Below, piece by piece: positions 8,115 through 17,043 of a DNA stretch of 64,000 bases. Where the stretch lies: contig NZ_CP140772.1 in assembly GCF_037893185.1 (NCBI RefSeq), forward strand, positions 3,968,001 through 4,032,000, read 5' to 3'. The notes under the pieces are model-generated. The model was not told the origin of the DNA. It searched no databases and saw only the letters and a program-made list of their open reading frames with translations. The stretch is from Chitinophaga sp. 180180018-3 (GTDB lineage: Bacteria; Bacteroidota; Bacteroidia; Chitinophagales; Chitinophagaceae). A program made the translations under genes and the position numbers. The number at the start of each line of letters is the position of its first letter. Within the stretch, counting starts at the first letter, position 1.

Positions 8115-10355
8115 CTAAAGCACCGGCATCACATAACTGTACACCGCATACCTTAGCTCGCTCCAGGCCTGCGTGCCCGGGAAAGGCTTACCGGGATACA
8201 ACTCCTGTTGCACAGGCACAAATACGATCTTTACCCTGACGGCTGCATGCCCCCGTGTAAGCTTTTCCGGCAATAAAAATTCATCATCGCGAAAACGGCG
8301 GTTGGAAGTTTGTACTTTGTATAAACGCTTATCCAGCTCACCTTTGGGATCAGAATACACACAGGTGTTGGCTCCTGCCAGGTACCAGATGCCGGCATAA
8401 TGCCATGTCACATTGCCGTGCTGTTTTTCTTTCCCGGCGTCTGCCACATAAACGACTGCTTTCTGATTCGGACAGCTGTAATCCAGGGTACGACGCAGTA
8501 AAGCGCCTCTGTTGCGGGCATCCAGCCTGACGGTAAACTCGGAAACACCGGTTGTATAGCGGCCGTCTTCTACCTGCTCCGGGTATATTTCCTGTCCGGG
8601 AACATATCCGGGTATCTTAGCCGGATTCATCCCCCAGGGATGCAGGGGCAGAGAATCTATTCCCCATTCGTAGCGGGAGTGGATCACGCTGACCGGGGAG
8701 GCTTTGGGAGACAGGTACTGGTGCGCTTTTTCGTCTGCCACATTGCCGATATCGAGGCTGTCTGTTAACAGGAGTGTTGCAGCCGGCAGGCCGTACCAAT
8801 AAGCCACTGTTTCATAATGTTCCGTAGAAAGGTTTTCCCCGCCGTGTTCCAGCCGGATAACAGCGCGGCGGCCAAACGGCATGCAATCTGCCAGCAGAAA
8901 ACGATAGGCAGAATGAATAAGATCCTTCTCCTGCTTAGCCTCTTCTTTTTTCCGCACACCGCAGGGATGACCGGCAAAAGGCAAACTCATGTTTTCTCCG
9001 CCCCAGTAGTCGCCGCCACCACCCCATTCCTCGGTGCCTGTGCCATAGGCCTGCGGCGTTTGACTGTCGTCGAAAAAGAAGCGGGGATCTCCTTCCAGCG
9101 TACCCAGGAAACCATCATGCGAAAAAATAAAAGAGGTACCTGCAAAATTACCTGACCAGGTTTCATGGTCTTCTATTCCTCGTGTATCCAATAACGTGAG
9201 ATCCTTTCCCAATTCAGGATGTGCAATATCCCGATAGGTAGCATGGAAATAACTGCTTTGCTCAGGCAACTGCCTGCTATGCTCAAAACGGATCTGGTAG
9301 CCAATTTCGGTATCATCCGGTGTTATTCCGGCCAGCTCAAACCTGGCCGAACGGAAGAAAGGCATCGGGTAATAACAGGCTAATTCCACGCGGTTATTCG
9401 GATAATCGTAGCGGATGCTGAGGGGAAATCCTTTCACCAGGTATTCGTGCTGCTCCCGGTTATACAAAGTGCCCGCACCAAAAAACAGGCAAAGTGGTGC
9501 ATCAATGGAAGGCGTGGTACGATCATCCCAGGTGACCAGTAACCGCAGCCGCTCCAGTTTTTCGGCCCGCTGTAACGGCAGCGTCAACCGGAAGGCACGT
9601 ACCACAGCGGATGCCCTGATATCTGCCAGCAGCAGTCTTTCTTTATCCAGTTTGATGCTCCCTTCCTTCTTCGGAATATGCTGAGGCGCAATATCCGTAC
9701 CAGCGCGACTGAGCAAGTGCACCACATCCGCAGGTGGCTGCTGGTTGCTGTTCCAGGATCGAATGGGTTGCGACAGGTATTGTTCATTTGCATACAGCTG
9801 GTAGATGTAATACCCGGTGCCATAACGGGTACGGGAGTACGCCAGCTGCATGGAATCACGGAAACCTATCGGTGTCCACACCAGGTCGGCGCCTTTGGTA
9901 GTGCTCCACGTATAAGCCAGCGGCTCAGGAAAAGCAGCTGCCGGAAGAAAGGTAGTTTTGCTGAATTTCTTTACCGCATTTACCGGATCTGCCGTGGCGG
10001 TTTCCTGTATGATATGATCTTTGCCATCTACTGTATAATGCCAGGGACTGCCATGCCAGTGATTGGTACGCACGAAATAAAGAACGCCTTTTCCTGCTAC
10101 ATCCAGCGTAATATTCCGGTCTTCGTCCTGCATGAACAGAAAATGACTGGCATCAGCAGATTCATTTCCCCCGCTGCGGTCGTATGTGCTACGCATATAG
10201 GCCCTGGCCCCAATCCGCTGATTGGGCCATAAATGCCACAAACGATAAGCATCTGTTCCAACAGGTATTACCGGCGGCTTTACAGATGATTGTGCGATAA
10301 CAGTTTGTATGGTAAACGGTGCAGCAAAAAGCAACAGGAGCATACGTGTCTTCAT
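8115..10355 (-). CDS. DUF2961 / glycoside hydrolase family 172 protein
   Basis: About 746 residues with a signal peptide (MKTRMLLLLFAAPFTIQTVIA). DUF2961 features are clear: RSTYDRSGGN near the N-terminus of the domain and a Glu-containing YGTGTEEWGGGGDYWGG segment in the centre. A second beta-rich portion follows (about residues 480-746), making it longer than a minimal DUF2961 domain. GH172 members characterised so far act on alpha-D-fructofuranosides or on alpha-D-arabinofuranosides. The nearby fructose-type operon makes a fructofuranoside plausible, but the gene is separately transcribed. The ATG at 10355 is preferred over 10454 because it yields the signal peptide and follows a promoter-like element at 10374-10404. 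Confidence 0.85.
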   Translation of the reverse strand: MKTRMLLLLFAAPFTIQTVIAQSSVKPPVIPVGTDAYRLWHLWPNQRIGARAYMRSTYDRSGGNESADASHFLFMQDEDRNITLDVAGKGVLYFVRTNHWHGSPWHYTVDGKDHIIQETATADPVNAVKKFSKTTFLPAAAFPEPLAYTWSTTKGADLVWTPIGFRDSMQLAYSRTRYGTGYYIYQLYANEQYLSQPIRSWNSNQQPPADVVHLLSRAGTDIAPQHIPKKEGSIKLDKERLLLADIRASAVVRAFRLTLPLQRAEKLERLRLLVTWDDRTTPSIDAPLCLFFGAGTLYNREQHEYLVKGFPLSIRYDYPNNRVELACYYPMPFFRSARFELAGITPDDTEIGYQIRFEHSRQLPEQSSYFHATYRDIAHPELGKDLTLLDTRGIEDHETWSGNFAGTSFIFSHDGFLGTLEGDPRFFFDDSQTPQAYGTGTEEWGGGGDYWGGENMSLPFAGHPCGVRKKEEAKQEKDLIHSAYRFLLADCMPFGRRAVIRLEHGGENLSTEHYETVAYWYGLPAATLLLTDSLDIGNVADEKAHQYLSPKASPVSVIHSRYEWGIDSLPLHPWGMNPAKIPGYVPGQEIYPEQVEDGRYTTGVSEFTVRLDARNRGALLRRTLDYSCPNQKAVVYVADAGKEKQHGNVTWHYAGIWYLAGANTCVYSDPKGELDKRLYKVQTSNRRFRDDEFLLPEKLTRGHAAVRVKIVFVPVQQELYPGKPFPGTQAWSELRYAVYSYVMPVL

Positions 10356-10373
10356 AACATGGAATACTTCCAA

Positions 10374-10404
10374 TAAACCTAATAAAAATCTGTTGCTTAT
10401 GCAA
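10374..10404 (-). promoter_or_regulatory. Candidate Bacteroidota promoter of the GH172 gene
   Basis: On the minus strand TTG (10404-10402) is followed after 20 bp by TAGGTTTA (10381-10374), one base off the TAnnTTTG consensus. The ATG at 10355 lies about 18 bp downstream of the -7 element. Confidence 0.45.
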
Positions 10405-10547
10405 TCCCCTTTTGCCCCGATGAGCATGTTATACCCCTTTTTGTCGCAATTCATCCCTCAACTTGTCGTTTTCATACCGTGTCAAACTCAAAAAGGAATT
10501 CCACCTTTGTATGGTCAATAAAATCCAAACTAAAAGTAAACAGCCTT

Positions 10548-11411
10548 ATGAAAAATATACTCAGGCTTAAATCGATACTATTACTAATTGCAATTATACT
10601 TACTGCATCACCATCAAACGCACAACAAATGAAACCTTCCGGCAGCGGCTATGCGCCTGTTAATGGCACCAAAGTTTACTATGAAGTATATGGCGAGGGC
10701 AGGCCTATCGTATTACTGCACGGCGCTTTTATGACCATTAATTCAAATTGGGGGGAATTGATCCCTGAGCTGTCAAAAACAAGGAAGGTGATTGCCATTG
10801 AATTACAAGGACATGGACATACACCGTTTTCAGAAAGAAAATTATCACATGCTACCTTAGCGAGCGATGTGGAAGGAGTAATGGACTACCTGAAAATTGA
10901 CAGTGCTGATGTTGCAGGATATAGTTTTGGCGGCGCTATAGCTTATAAATTCGCTATACAAAGCCCTAAGCGGTTAAGAAAACTGGTAATCATTTCTGCT
11001 ACTTATAAAAATACCGGCTGGCTACCTGCAGTAGGTAATGCGTTTAAAGCCATGAAACCCGAACTCTTTGCGAATAGCCCTATGCAAGTCGCATACGATG
11101 CTGTAGCACCTGATAAAACCAAATGGACAAAGTTCCTCGAGCAGATGATTGCTTACGCTAAGGAGCCATTCAACTTCGGTGACGCTAATATTTCAAAAAT
11201 TTCTGCGCCTGTATTAATCATATCCGGCGACAACGATGGGCTGGATAAAATTGAGCTGATAAAAACATATCAATTATTGGGAGGTGCTGTTGCTGCCGGT
11301 CTGGAGCCAATGCCAGCATCCCAGCTGGCCATTGTTCCTTCACAGGGGCATGTTACCCTGATGATGCAAACAGCAACGATTTTGGGTTATCTGGATGGCT
11401 TTTTGAAGTAA
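10548..11411 (+). CDS. Secreted alpha/beta hydrolase
   Basis: About 287 residues. The signal peptide ends SPSNAQQ, so the product is exported. The alpha/beta-hydrolase core has an oxyanion strand (IVLLHGAF), the nucleophile elbow GYSFGG (Ser), an acidic loop after strand 6 (SGDNDGLD) and the C-terminal His in SQGHVTL. The ATG at 10548 gives a proper signal peptide; an upstream in-frame ATG at 10479 adds 23 polar residues and is unlikely. The closest relative in the window is the hydrolase at 59120-59953, which shares the YAPVNG...YYEV.G.G.P.VLLHG start. Its substrate is unknown. It is convergent with the C39 exporter and divergent from the GH172 gene. Confidence 0.88.
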   Translation: MKNILRLKSILLLIAIILTASPSNAQQMKPSGSGYAPVNGTKVYYEVYGEGRPIVLLHGAFMTINSNWGELIPELSKTRKVIAIELQGHGHTPFSERKLSHATLASDVEGVMDYLKIDSADVAGYSFGGAIAYKFAIQSPKRLRKLVIISATYKNTGWLPAVGNAFKAMKPELFANSPMQVAYDAVAPDKTKWTKFLEQMIAYAKEPFNFGDANISKISAPVLIISGDNDGLDKIELIKTYQLLGGAVAAGLEPMPASQLAIVPSQGHVTLMMQTATILGYLDGFLK

Positions 11412-11436
11412 CCGGTCGCGCTATTGGCGGTTGTCG

Positions 11437-13620
11437 TTACCCCATCATCCCCTGATGATGGCTCCACAACTTCGCATATACGCTATCTTTCTTCATCAGC
11501 TGAAAATGTGTCCCTTCTTCCGCCAATAGCCCATTTTCCAATACCATAATCTTATCTGCATTCACCACAGTACTCAGCCGATGCGCAATCACAATCACTG
11601 TTTTTCCGGCATCACGCAGTTGCTGCATCACTTCCTGTACCATATGATCAGAGATAGGATCCAGCGATGACGTAGCTTCATCCATGATCAGCACCTGCGG
11701 ATCGCGGTAAAGCGCCCGGGCTATGGCCAGTCGCTGGCGCTGTCCCCCGGAAAGATTAGCGCCGTGCTCACCGAGCAGGGTATTGAAACCATCCGGCAGT
11801 TGTTCGATGAATCCCGTAATATCCAGCCACCTGGCTACTTCGAGCACACGTTGCATGTCAGGCTCAAATTCACCGACTGCAATATTGGAGGCCACGCTTC
11901 CATGAAAGAGATCGATGTGTTGCGGTACCACACCTACCCAGCGGCGCAGACTTTCGGGATGTATATACCGGATGTCCGTTTGCCCGATAGAGATATTCCC
12001 TTCCTTCAATGGATAAATATTCTGCAACAGCGCCATCAGCGTTGATTTTCCGGATCCGCTCTCTCCTACTATGGCCGTAATGCTTCCCTTTTGAATATGC
12101 ATGCTGAACTTCCGGAACACTTCTTTCCGGGTACCATAGCTGAAAGAAACATTGTTAAAAGTAATATCTCCGCTATGTTCCGGAGAGAGATCCATTTTAT
12201 TGACAGTATCTTCCTGTTGCAAATCCATGATCTCAAAAAGCCGGTCAGCCGCAATGAGCGCATCCTGCACGCTTCTGTTGGCGCCGATAAGACTGGCAGC
12301 GGGCCCTGTAAAGTAATTGATCAAAGCATAGAACGATAATAACGCACCTGCGCTCAGCTGTTGATCCAGCACATAAGTGGAGCCCGTCCACAGGATGATG
12401 ATCACAAAAAAGTTAGTGATAATACCCGCAAAGCTGCCGATATACAGGTTCGCCATAGATGAATGGTAGGTAGTTTGCAACACCTGCACGAAGCGGCTTT
12501 CCGTTCTCATATTGGCGTATTCTTCAAGTGCAAAGCGTTTGATCGTGGCTACGCTGTTCAGCGATTCTACGAGCTGACTGCCCAGTTCCGCGTTTTCTTC
12601 CATCAGCCGGCGCTGGTACTTCTTGTTTATCCTGTTACTTACCGCATAAATAATGAGGAACAACGGAATGATGAGCAACATGATCAACGATAATTTCCAG
12701 TTATAACTGAACATCAGCCCGAAAGAAAATACTACGATAAAACTATTCACCACCAGGGATATAGATACATCGTTGATGAAAGCCCGGATCTTGATGGCAT
12801 CATTAATACGGGAAGTTATCTCCCCTACCCGCATCGTATCGAAAAACTGCTGAGGCAGCAGGAGCAGATGCTTATAATAGCCGAGTATCAGCCGGGCATC
12901 CAGCTGCTGACCGGTTTTGAAGATGAAAATACTTTTCAGGTTACCGATGAACAGTTGTAATACGAGGATGATCAGCATAGCTACGCTAAGCATATTCAAC
13001 AGATTCCTGTTTCCATCTACCAAAACATTATCTACAATTTTTTGTACATAGATAGATGTAGACAGCCCCAGTACAGTATAGATCATCGCTCCGAAGATAG
13101 CCTGTATCACTACTGACCGGTGCGGGCGCATCAGGTACCAGAAACGTTGCAGGTGCGATACTTTCCTGTTACCGGCCTGGAACTCATCGCCGGGGAGCAG
13201 CAGCACCAGCACGTTGGTCCACATGGCTTTGAATGCCTCATGGGTAAGCTTATGATACTGGCCATCGCCCGGATCCATCACCACTACATGTTTGGCGGTT
13301 ACCTGGTAGATGACCACAAAATGTTGCAGCATTCCGTTCATCACCACATGAGCCACGGCAGGTTTAGGAATGCCGGCCAATGCCTCAAACGGGCCTTTCA
13401 CTCCTTTAGCCTGGAATCCCAGCTGCTGGGCGGCGGTGATCACCCCCAGCACATTGGTGCCCTTTTTATCAGTGCCGGCATATTGCCGGATCACCGCAAT
13501 GGGAATCCGGAGTTTATGCCAGGCGGCTACGGAAGCCAGACAGGCAGCACCGCAGTCGGTAATATCGTGTTGTTTGATCTTCGCCCCGCGTTTAAGCCGG
13601 GCAGAATGATTAGCGCTCAT
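11437..13620 (-). CDS. C39 peptidase-containing ABC exporter (bacteriocin/peptide processing transporter)
   Basis: A 727-residue single-chain processing exporter. Residues about 15-140 are a C39 cysteine protease with QHDITDCGAACL (Cys23), a His in LQHFVVIY and an Asp in VVMDPGDG. A six-helix ABC membrane domain follows (about 170-460), then the ATPase with Walker A GESGSGKST, signature LSGGQRQR and Walker B VLIMDEATSSLD. Such proteins cut double-glycine leaders and export the mature peptide. It lies 17 bp downstream of the HlyD gene and together they are divergent from two GG-leader peptides at 15117-15690, which are the obvious substrates. All catalytic residues needed appear present. Confidence 0.95.
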   Translation of the reverse strand: MSANHSARLKRGAKIKQHDITDCGAACLASVAAWHKLRIPIAVIRQYAGTDKKGTNVLGVITAAQQLGFQAKGVKGPFEALAGIPKPAVAHVVMNGMLQHFVVIYQVTAKHVVVMDPGDGQYHKLTHEAFKAMWTNVLVLLLPGDEFQAGNRKVSHLQRFWYLMRPHRSVVIQAIFGAMIYTVLGLSTSIYVQKIVDNVLVDGNRNLLNMLSVAMLIILVLQLFIGNLKSIFIFKTGQQLDARLILGYYKHLLLLPQQFFDTMRVGEITSRINDAIKIRAFINDVSISLVVNSFIVVFSFGLMFSYNWKLSLIMLLIIPLFLIIYAVSNRINKKYQRRLMEENAELGSQLVESLNSVATIKRFALEEYANMRTESRFVQVLQTTYHSSMANLYIGSFAGIITNFFVIIILWTGSTYVLDQQLSAGALLSFYALINYFTGPAASLIGANRSVQDALIAADRLFEIMDLQQEDTVNKMDLSPEHSGDITFNNVSFSYGTRKEVFRKFSMHIQKGSITAIVGESGSGKSTLMALLQNIYPLKEGNISIGQTDIRYIHPESLRRWVGVVPQHIDLFHGSVASNIAVGEFEPDMQRVLEVARWLDITGFIEQLPDGFNTLLGEHGANLSGGQRQRLAIARALYRDPQVLIMDEATSSLDPISDHMVQEVMQQLRDAGKTVIVIAHRLSTVVNADKIMVLENGLLAEEGTHFQLMKKDSVYAKLWSHHQGMMG

Positions 13621-13637
13621 GTTTCAGTGATAAAAGA

Positions 13638-14828
13638 TCAGTTCTTGTTTTCCGCTACACCAGCAACCACAGGGCTCTTCCGGTTATTCGGGTTGATCCA
13701 GTCGTCGGTTTTATCGTACAATAACTGGAACAGGCTGCGCTTCGTGAGGATGAACCTGGCCTGCAATGTCATGCCCTTTTTTAACGATGCGCTCACCCCA
13801 TGGGTGGTGCTAAGTGTGGTACTGGCAAAGCGGCATCGTACCTTAAATGCCGGCTGATTGTTGATGAGTACAAAGTCGTTATCGATAGATAGTATTTCGC
13901 CTTTCACCATCCCCCATTCGTTATAATTAAAAGCATCTACCTGGAACCTGACAGGCATTCCTTTTTTTAAGTAGCCAATATCCCTGGGAGAAACATAGCA
14001 TTCAGCGATCATATTGGAGTCTGGTGAAATCACTCCCAGCAGGTCGCCTGTTTGCACGTAGCCTCCGGCATACTTCCCGGTAAATTGTTGCAGGGTACCA
14101 CTCACGGGTGCTTTGATAAGGTTCCATTCTTTTTCTTTGGTGAGCTGCCGGTTATCCGCGCGCAGGCGATTATCGTCCAGTCGCAGCTGGTTGAGGTCAG
14201 TAGCCCAGGTACTGCGCTGTTGTTGTACGGCAGATGTATAAGCCGCTTTACTTTTTTCGTAGTCATATTTCCGGTCGAGGTATTCCTTTTTTGCGATTAC
14301 TTTTTCTTTGAAGAGCTTCTCGTACATCTCCAGGTCGAGTTTCAGCTTTTCTACGGTGGCGGCCTGTTCCTGCAGGGAGGCGTTGAAGCGGGCATATTGC
14401 TGCTGATACAATGAGGATTGCAGCCTGCTGCCACCGGCTACCAGTGTTTCGAGGTCCTTTATCTGGGTTTCCCGCTGCGATAGCTCGAAATTATTCTGCG
14501 TCAGTTTGCTGTTGCTGATATCTTCCTGTAAACGCAGGAGTACCTGTCCTTTTTGAACGCTGGCACCATCGGTTACCAGTATCTGTTCTATGGTACCTGC
14601 AACCAGGCTCCGCAACTCCGTTTTTTCGGTGATGGGCCGTACTATTCCGCTGGCGGCGATAGAAACATCTACCCTGATGAACGGCAAAGCTGCCAATATA
14701 CACAGGATAGCTAACAGTACGGTGATGTAAATGATCTGGGTATGAACACGTACCCTGGGCAGCCAGTTAAATACGGAACGCTGCATGATGGCAGCAGGAA
14801 AGAGCGCGGGCTTCATGAACGGGATCAA
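13638..14828 (-). CDS. HlyD-family membrane fusion (adaptor) protein
   Basis: A 396-residue periplasmic adaptor. One N-terminal transmembrane helix (about 30-53, IIYITVLLAILCILAALPF) is followed by a lipoyl-like half (VAGTIEQILVTDGASVQKGQ), a long coiled-coil hairpin (about 110-245, rich in Q, K, E and L), the second lipoyl half (IKAPVSGTLQQF) and a beta-barrel domain. It is first in a two-gene operon with the C39 exporter. It links that inner-membrane pump to an outer-membrane channel, which is not encoded here; the TolC homologue at 45667 belongs to another operon. It is the only adaptor of this exporter-associated kind in the window, so it could in principle also serve the second C39 exporter at 36959. 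Confidence 0.93.
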   Translation of the reverse strand: MIPFMKPALFPAAIMQRSVFNWLPRVRVHTQIIYITVLLAILCILAALPFIRVDVSIAASGIVRPITEKTELRSLVAGTIEQILVTDGASVQKGQVLLRLQEDISNSKLTQNNFELSQRETQIKDLETLVAGGSRLQSSLYQQQYARFNASLQEQAATVEKLKLDLEMYEKLFKEKVIAKKEYLDRKYDYEKSKAAYTSAVQQQRSTWATDLNQLRLDDNRLRADNRQLTKEKEWNLIKAPVSGTLQQFTGKYAGGYVQTGDLLGVISPDSNMIAECYVSPRDIGYLKKGMPVRFQVDAFNYNEWGMVKGEILSIDNDFVLINNQPAFKVRCRFASTTLSTTHGVSASLKKGMTLQARFILTKRSLFQLLYDKTDDWINPNNRKSPVVAGVAENKN

Positions 14829-15092
14829 ATGGTCTGATCTAATATAGCCAATTAGTGTTCAGGAGAGGCAGGGCGGTAGAACAAAGGATAAACTGAACAA
14901 CATAATTTAAAATGAATGAAAATGAACACCCTATCTGAGCGGAGTTAATCCTGAAGGGTTTAATTTAGAAATAGTAATAATGTTCAGAGAGTCGTGAACT
15001 GATAGTAGAGTTAATCGTCATTTATGCCTTCCTTCAATCTATAGCGGATTTATACGGTTGCCTCGTCATCGGAGGGCAAGTTTTTCACCGTA

Positions 15093-15116
15093 TTCCATCA
15101 CTTAAAAATAAATTAT
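15093..15116 (+). repeat. Conserved 5' element, copy 1, before first GG peptide
   Basis: The 24 bases directly before the ATG at 15117 (TTCCATCACTT, then AAAAATAAATTAT) closely match the 23 bases before the ATG of the second peptide at 15457, with one base missing and a few substitutions. Sequence farther upstream does not match. This suggests a duplicated translation-initiation region or a shared control site. Confidence 0.55.
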
Positions 15117-15359
15117 ATGAACAACTTCGAACAACTGACACAGTTAACAGAATTGAATGCTGAAGAGGCTATGGATATCAATGGAGGTGGCCTTGTGAGC
15201 GGCCTCCTATATGAACTGAATTCGGTTCTTCCTCAAGCGTATACACAAGCGTTGTCGAGAATCGTTGATGAGTTGCATAATGATCTCATGAAAGGATCGG
15301 AAGTCGTAGAGCATGATCTTTTGCTTGTGCTATCTGCTATCAAAAAAATAACACTTTAA
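15117..15359 (+). CDS. Double-glycine leader peptide 1 (bacteriocin-like precursor)
   Basis: An 80-residue peptide with a 24-residue leader ending AMDINGG, cut presumably after GG by the divergent C39 exporter. The leader has the acidic, Leu-spaced pattern of GG leaders (LTELNAEEAMDINGG). The 56-residue mature part starts with GLVSG, contains no Cys, and is amphipathic and charged (many Glu, Asp and Lys). GxxxG-type spacing around the cleavage site fits helix-helix packing as in two-peptide bacteriocins. The start is fixed by the conserved 5' element. A peptide signal rather than a toxin is also possible. No immunity gene was recognised beside it. Confidence 0.8.
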   Translation: MNNFEQLTQLTELNAEEAMDINGGGLVSGLLYELNSVLPQAYTQALSRIVDELHNDLMKGSEVVEHDLLLVLSAIKKITL

Positions 15360-15433
15360 TCAAAAAAATACGACAATACAGGGATCCCTTTGGGAAATGC
15401 GGAAGGCTTTTAATTCCAGAAACCGGGCTCTTA

Positions 15434-15456
15434 TTTCATCACCCAAAATAAATCAT
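15434..15456 (+). repeat. Conserved 5' element, copy 2, before second GG peptide
   Basis: TTTCATCACCC followed by AAAATAAATCAT directly precedes the ATG at 15457 and matches the element at 15093-15116. The match favours 15457 over the in-frame ATG at 15397 as the true start. Confidence 0.55.
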
Positions 15457-15690
15457 ATGAAAAACATTGAACTCCCCGAGCAATTTACAGCATTGAATGC
15501 CAGTGAAACCATGGATATCAATGGTGGCAGCCTGGGCTCTCTTGTGAGCACCCTTGGGAACGGGCTGGGCACTACGTCCGGCACCTTACAGAGCGGTACC
15601 AATAAACTGCTTGGTACAGCAACTGGTGGTATAGGCCAAACCCTCTCAACCCTGTGGTCTGCGTTGCATGTCCAGGTAACCGTAGGGTAA
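15457..15690 (+). CDS. Double-glycine leader peptide 2 (bacteriocin-like precursor)
   Basis: A 77-residue peptide. Its leader is also exactly 24 residues and ends TMDINGG; LNAxExMDINGG is shared with peptide 1. The 53-residue mature part is almost uncharged (one Lys, one His), rich in Gly, Ser, Thr and Leu, has no Cys, and contains several GxxxG steps (GTTSG, GTATG). This composition suits a membrane-inserting class IIb-like bacteriocin whose partner is the charged peptide 1. An in-frame ATG at 15397 would add 20 residues before a normal leader and is rejected. A rho-independent terminator follows directly. Function as a bacteriocin is inference. Confidence 0.8.
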   Translation: MKNIELPEQFTALNASETMDINGGSLGSLVSTLGNGLGTTSGTLQSGTNKLLGTATGGIGQTLSTLWSALHVQVTVG

Positions 15691-15697
15691 TGGACTG

Positions 15698-15730
15698 AAG
15701 AGGCTGTTCCGGGTAAAGGGCAGCCTCTTT
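15698..15730 (+). terminator. Rho-independent terminator after GG peptides
   Basis: AAGAGGCTG (15698-15706) and CAGCCTCTT (15721-15729) form a perfect 9-bp stem with a 14-base loop, starting 8 bases after the stop of peptide 2. It closes the two-peptide transcript. Confidence 0.75.
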
Positions 15731-15819
15731 AGATTCTGGCGATATTGCCTTCCGGTAAAATGCGGCGAAGATTATATAGCATTTCGAATACTGTATAATT
15801 TTCGCTACATTACTTCTCT

Positions 15820-16968
15820 ATGAAAAAACGCATTGCTTCTCTGGATATACTGCGAGGCATGATAATGGTAGTCATGGCGCTAGACCATGTCAGAGATTTC
15901 ACTACCAACACCCGGTTCAGCCCTACCGACCTGGCGCAAACCACCCCTGCCCTGTTTTTCACCCGGTGGATCACGCATTTCTGTGCTCCCGTATTTATAT
16001 TCCTCGCCGGTACCGGCGCTTTCTTTTATGGTGTAAAGCAGCATAACCCTGCGCAACTCTCCCGTTTTCTGTGGACCCGCGGCCTGATGCTGGTTATCTT
16101 TGAATTCACCATTATGAATTTTGCGAATACCTTTAATTTCAATTACAATCTTATTATACTGCTGGTACTCTGGGTGATTGGTATGTGCATGATCATTATG
16201 GCTGCACTGGTACGTCTCCCGGTTAAATGGATAGCTGCCATAGGCCTGCTGCTCATACTGGGACATAATGCGCTGGATGGCATTAAGGCAGAGCGCTTTG
16301 GCTCCCTGCGTGCAGTATGGATGATATTGCATGTGCCAGGGGTGTTAACCATCTTCGGAAAAACAACAGTGGTATTCGCGTATCCCATCATACCCTGGAT
16401 AGGCGTAATGGCCGTTGGTTATAGCTTCGGCCCTGTATTTCAGATGGAAGTGCGTCGAAGAAGAAAGATACTATGGCAGCTGGGTATTGCCACCATATTG
16501 GCATTTGTACTGATCAGGGGTATAAATATTTATGGAGATCCTGTACCGTGGTCTTCTCAAAAAAACACGTTGTTTACCTTTCTCTCTTTTCTCAATACCA
16601 ACAAATACCCGCCTTCTCTCTGTTTCCTGCTGATGACATTAGGGCCTGCATTTGTATTATTGGCTGTTATAGAGACAGGAACAGGCAAGGTGGGCGAATT
16701 TTTCATCGTGTATGGCAGGGTGCCGCTCTTTTATTATATCGTACATTTTTACCTGATCCATATTTTTTCACTGGTACTGGGCGTCATACAAGGCTTTCCT
16801 GCAACAAACTTCCTGCAATTCGTTGATGGCTTTCCGGCTGGTTACGGATTAAACCTGTGGGGGGTATATGGTGTGTGGATTTTAACGGTGCTGGTAATGT
16901 ATCCGCTCTGCAAATGGTATGGTGGTTTGAAAAGCAGGAGTAGTAGTGTGTTGTTGAGTTATGTTTGA
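15820..16968 (+). CDS. DUF1624 / heparan-alpha-glucosaminide N-acetyltransferase-like membrane protein
   Basis: A 382-residue polytopic inner-membrane protein. The N-terminal signature SLDILRGMIMVVMALDHVRDF is typical of DUF1624, the bacterial relatives of lysosomal HGSNAT. About ten hydrophobic helices follow, with a conserved FCAPVFIFLAGTGAF segment and a YYIVHFYLIH segment near the C-terminus. These proteins are thought to transfer acyl groups to sugars across the membrane; the substrate here is unknown. It is a single gene between the GG-peptide terminator and the ECF sigma gene and shows no link to either. Confidence 0.85.
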   Translation: MKKRIASLDILRGMIMVVMALDHVRDFTTNTRFSPTDLAQTTPALFFTRWITHFCAPVFIFLAGTGAFFYGVKQHNPAQLSRFLWTRGLMLVIFEFTIMNFANTFNFNYNLIILLVLWVIGMCMIIMAALVRLPVKWIAAIGLLLILGHNALDGIKAERFGSLRAVWMILHVPGVLTIFGKTTVVFAYPIIPWIGVMAVGYSFGPVFQMEVRRRRKILWQLGIATILAFVLIRGINIYGDPVPWSSQKNTLFTFLSFLNTNKYPPSLCFLLMTLGPAFVLLAVIETGTGKVGEFFIVYGRVPLFYYIVHFYLIHIFSLVLGVIQGFPATNFLQFVDGFPAGYGLNLWGVYGVWILTVLVMYPLCKWYGGLKSRSSSVLLSYV

Positions 16969-17043
16969 TGTCGTGGTATCCCCCTCCCCGCTCATCCCAA
17001 TTTAACTTTAAGGTAATATTCGCACAATACCTTAGCACCCAAT

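Noticed and set aside
9678..10232. 184-residue plus-strand open frame
   Set aside because: Antisense to the GH172 gene, whose frame is supported by family motifs and a signal peptide.
11442..11461. CCATCATC-N4-GATGATGG palindrome as a terminator
   Set aside because: It lies inside the last codons of the C39 exporter (His-His-Gln-Gly-Met-Met) and is explained by codon choice; no T-tract.
13120..13857. 245-residue plus-strand open frame
   Set aside because: It lies antisense across the C39 exporter start and the HlyD end, both of which have clear family motifs; its translation has no coherent domain.
15397..15456. Longer N-terminus for the second GG peptide
   Set aside because: The extra 20 residues have no counterpart in peptide 1, and the conserved 5' element sits directly before the ATG at 15457.
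17028..17035. TACCTTAG as a -7 element of the first ECF gene
   Set aside because: One mismatch, no TTG partner and only 8 bp before the start codon.
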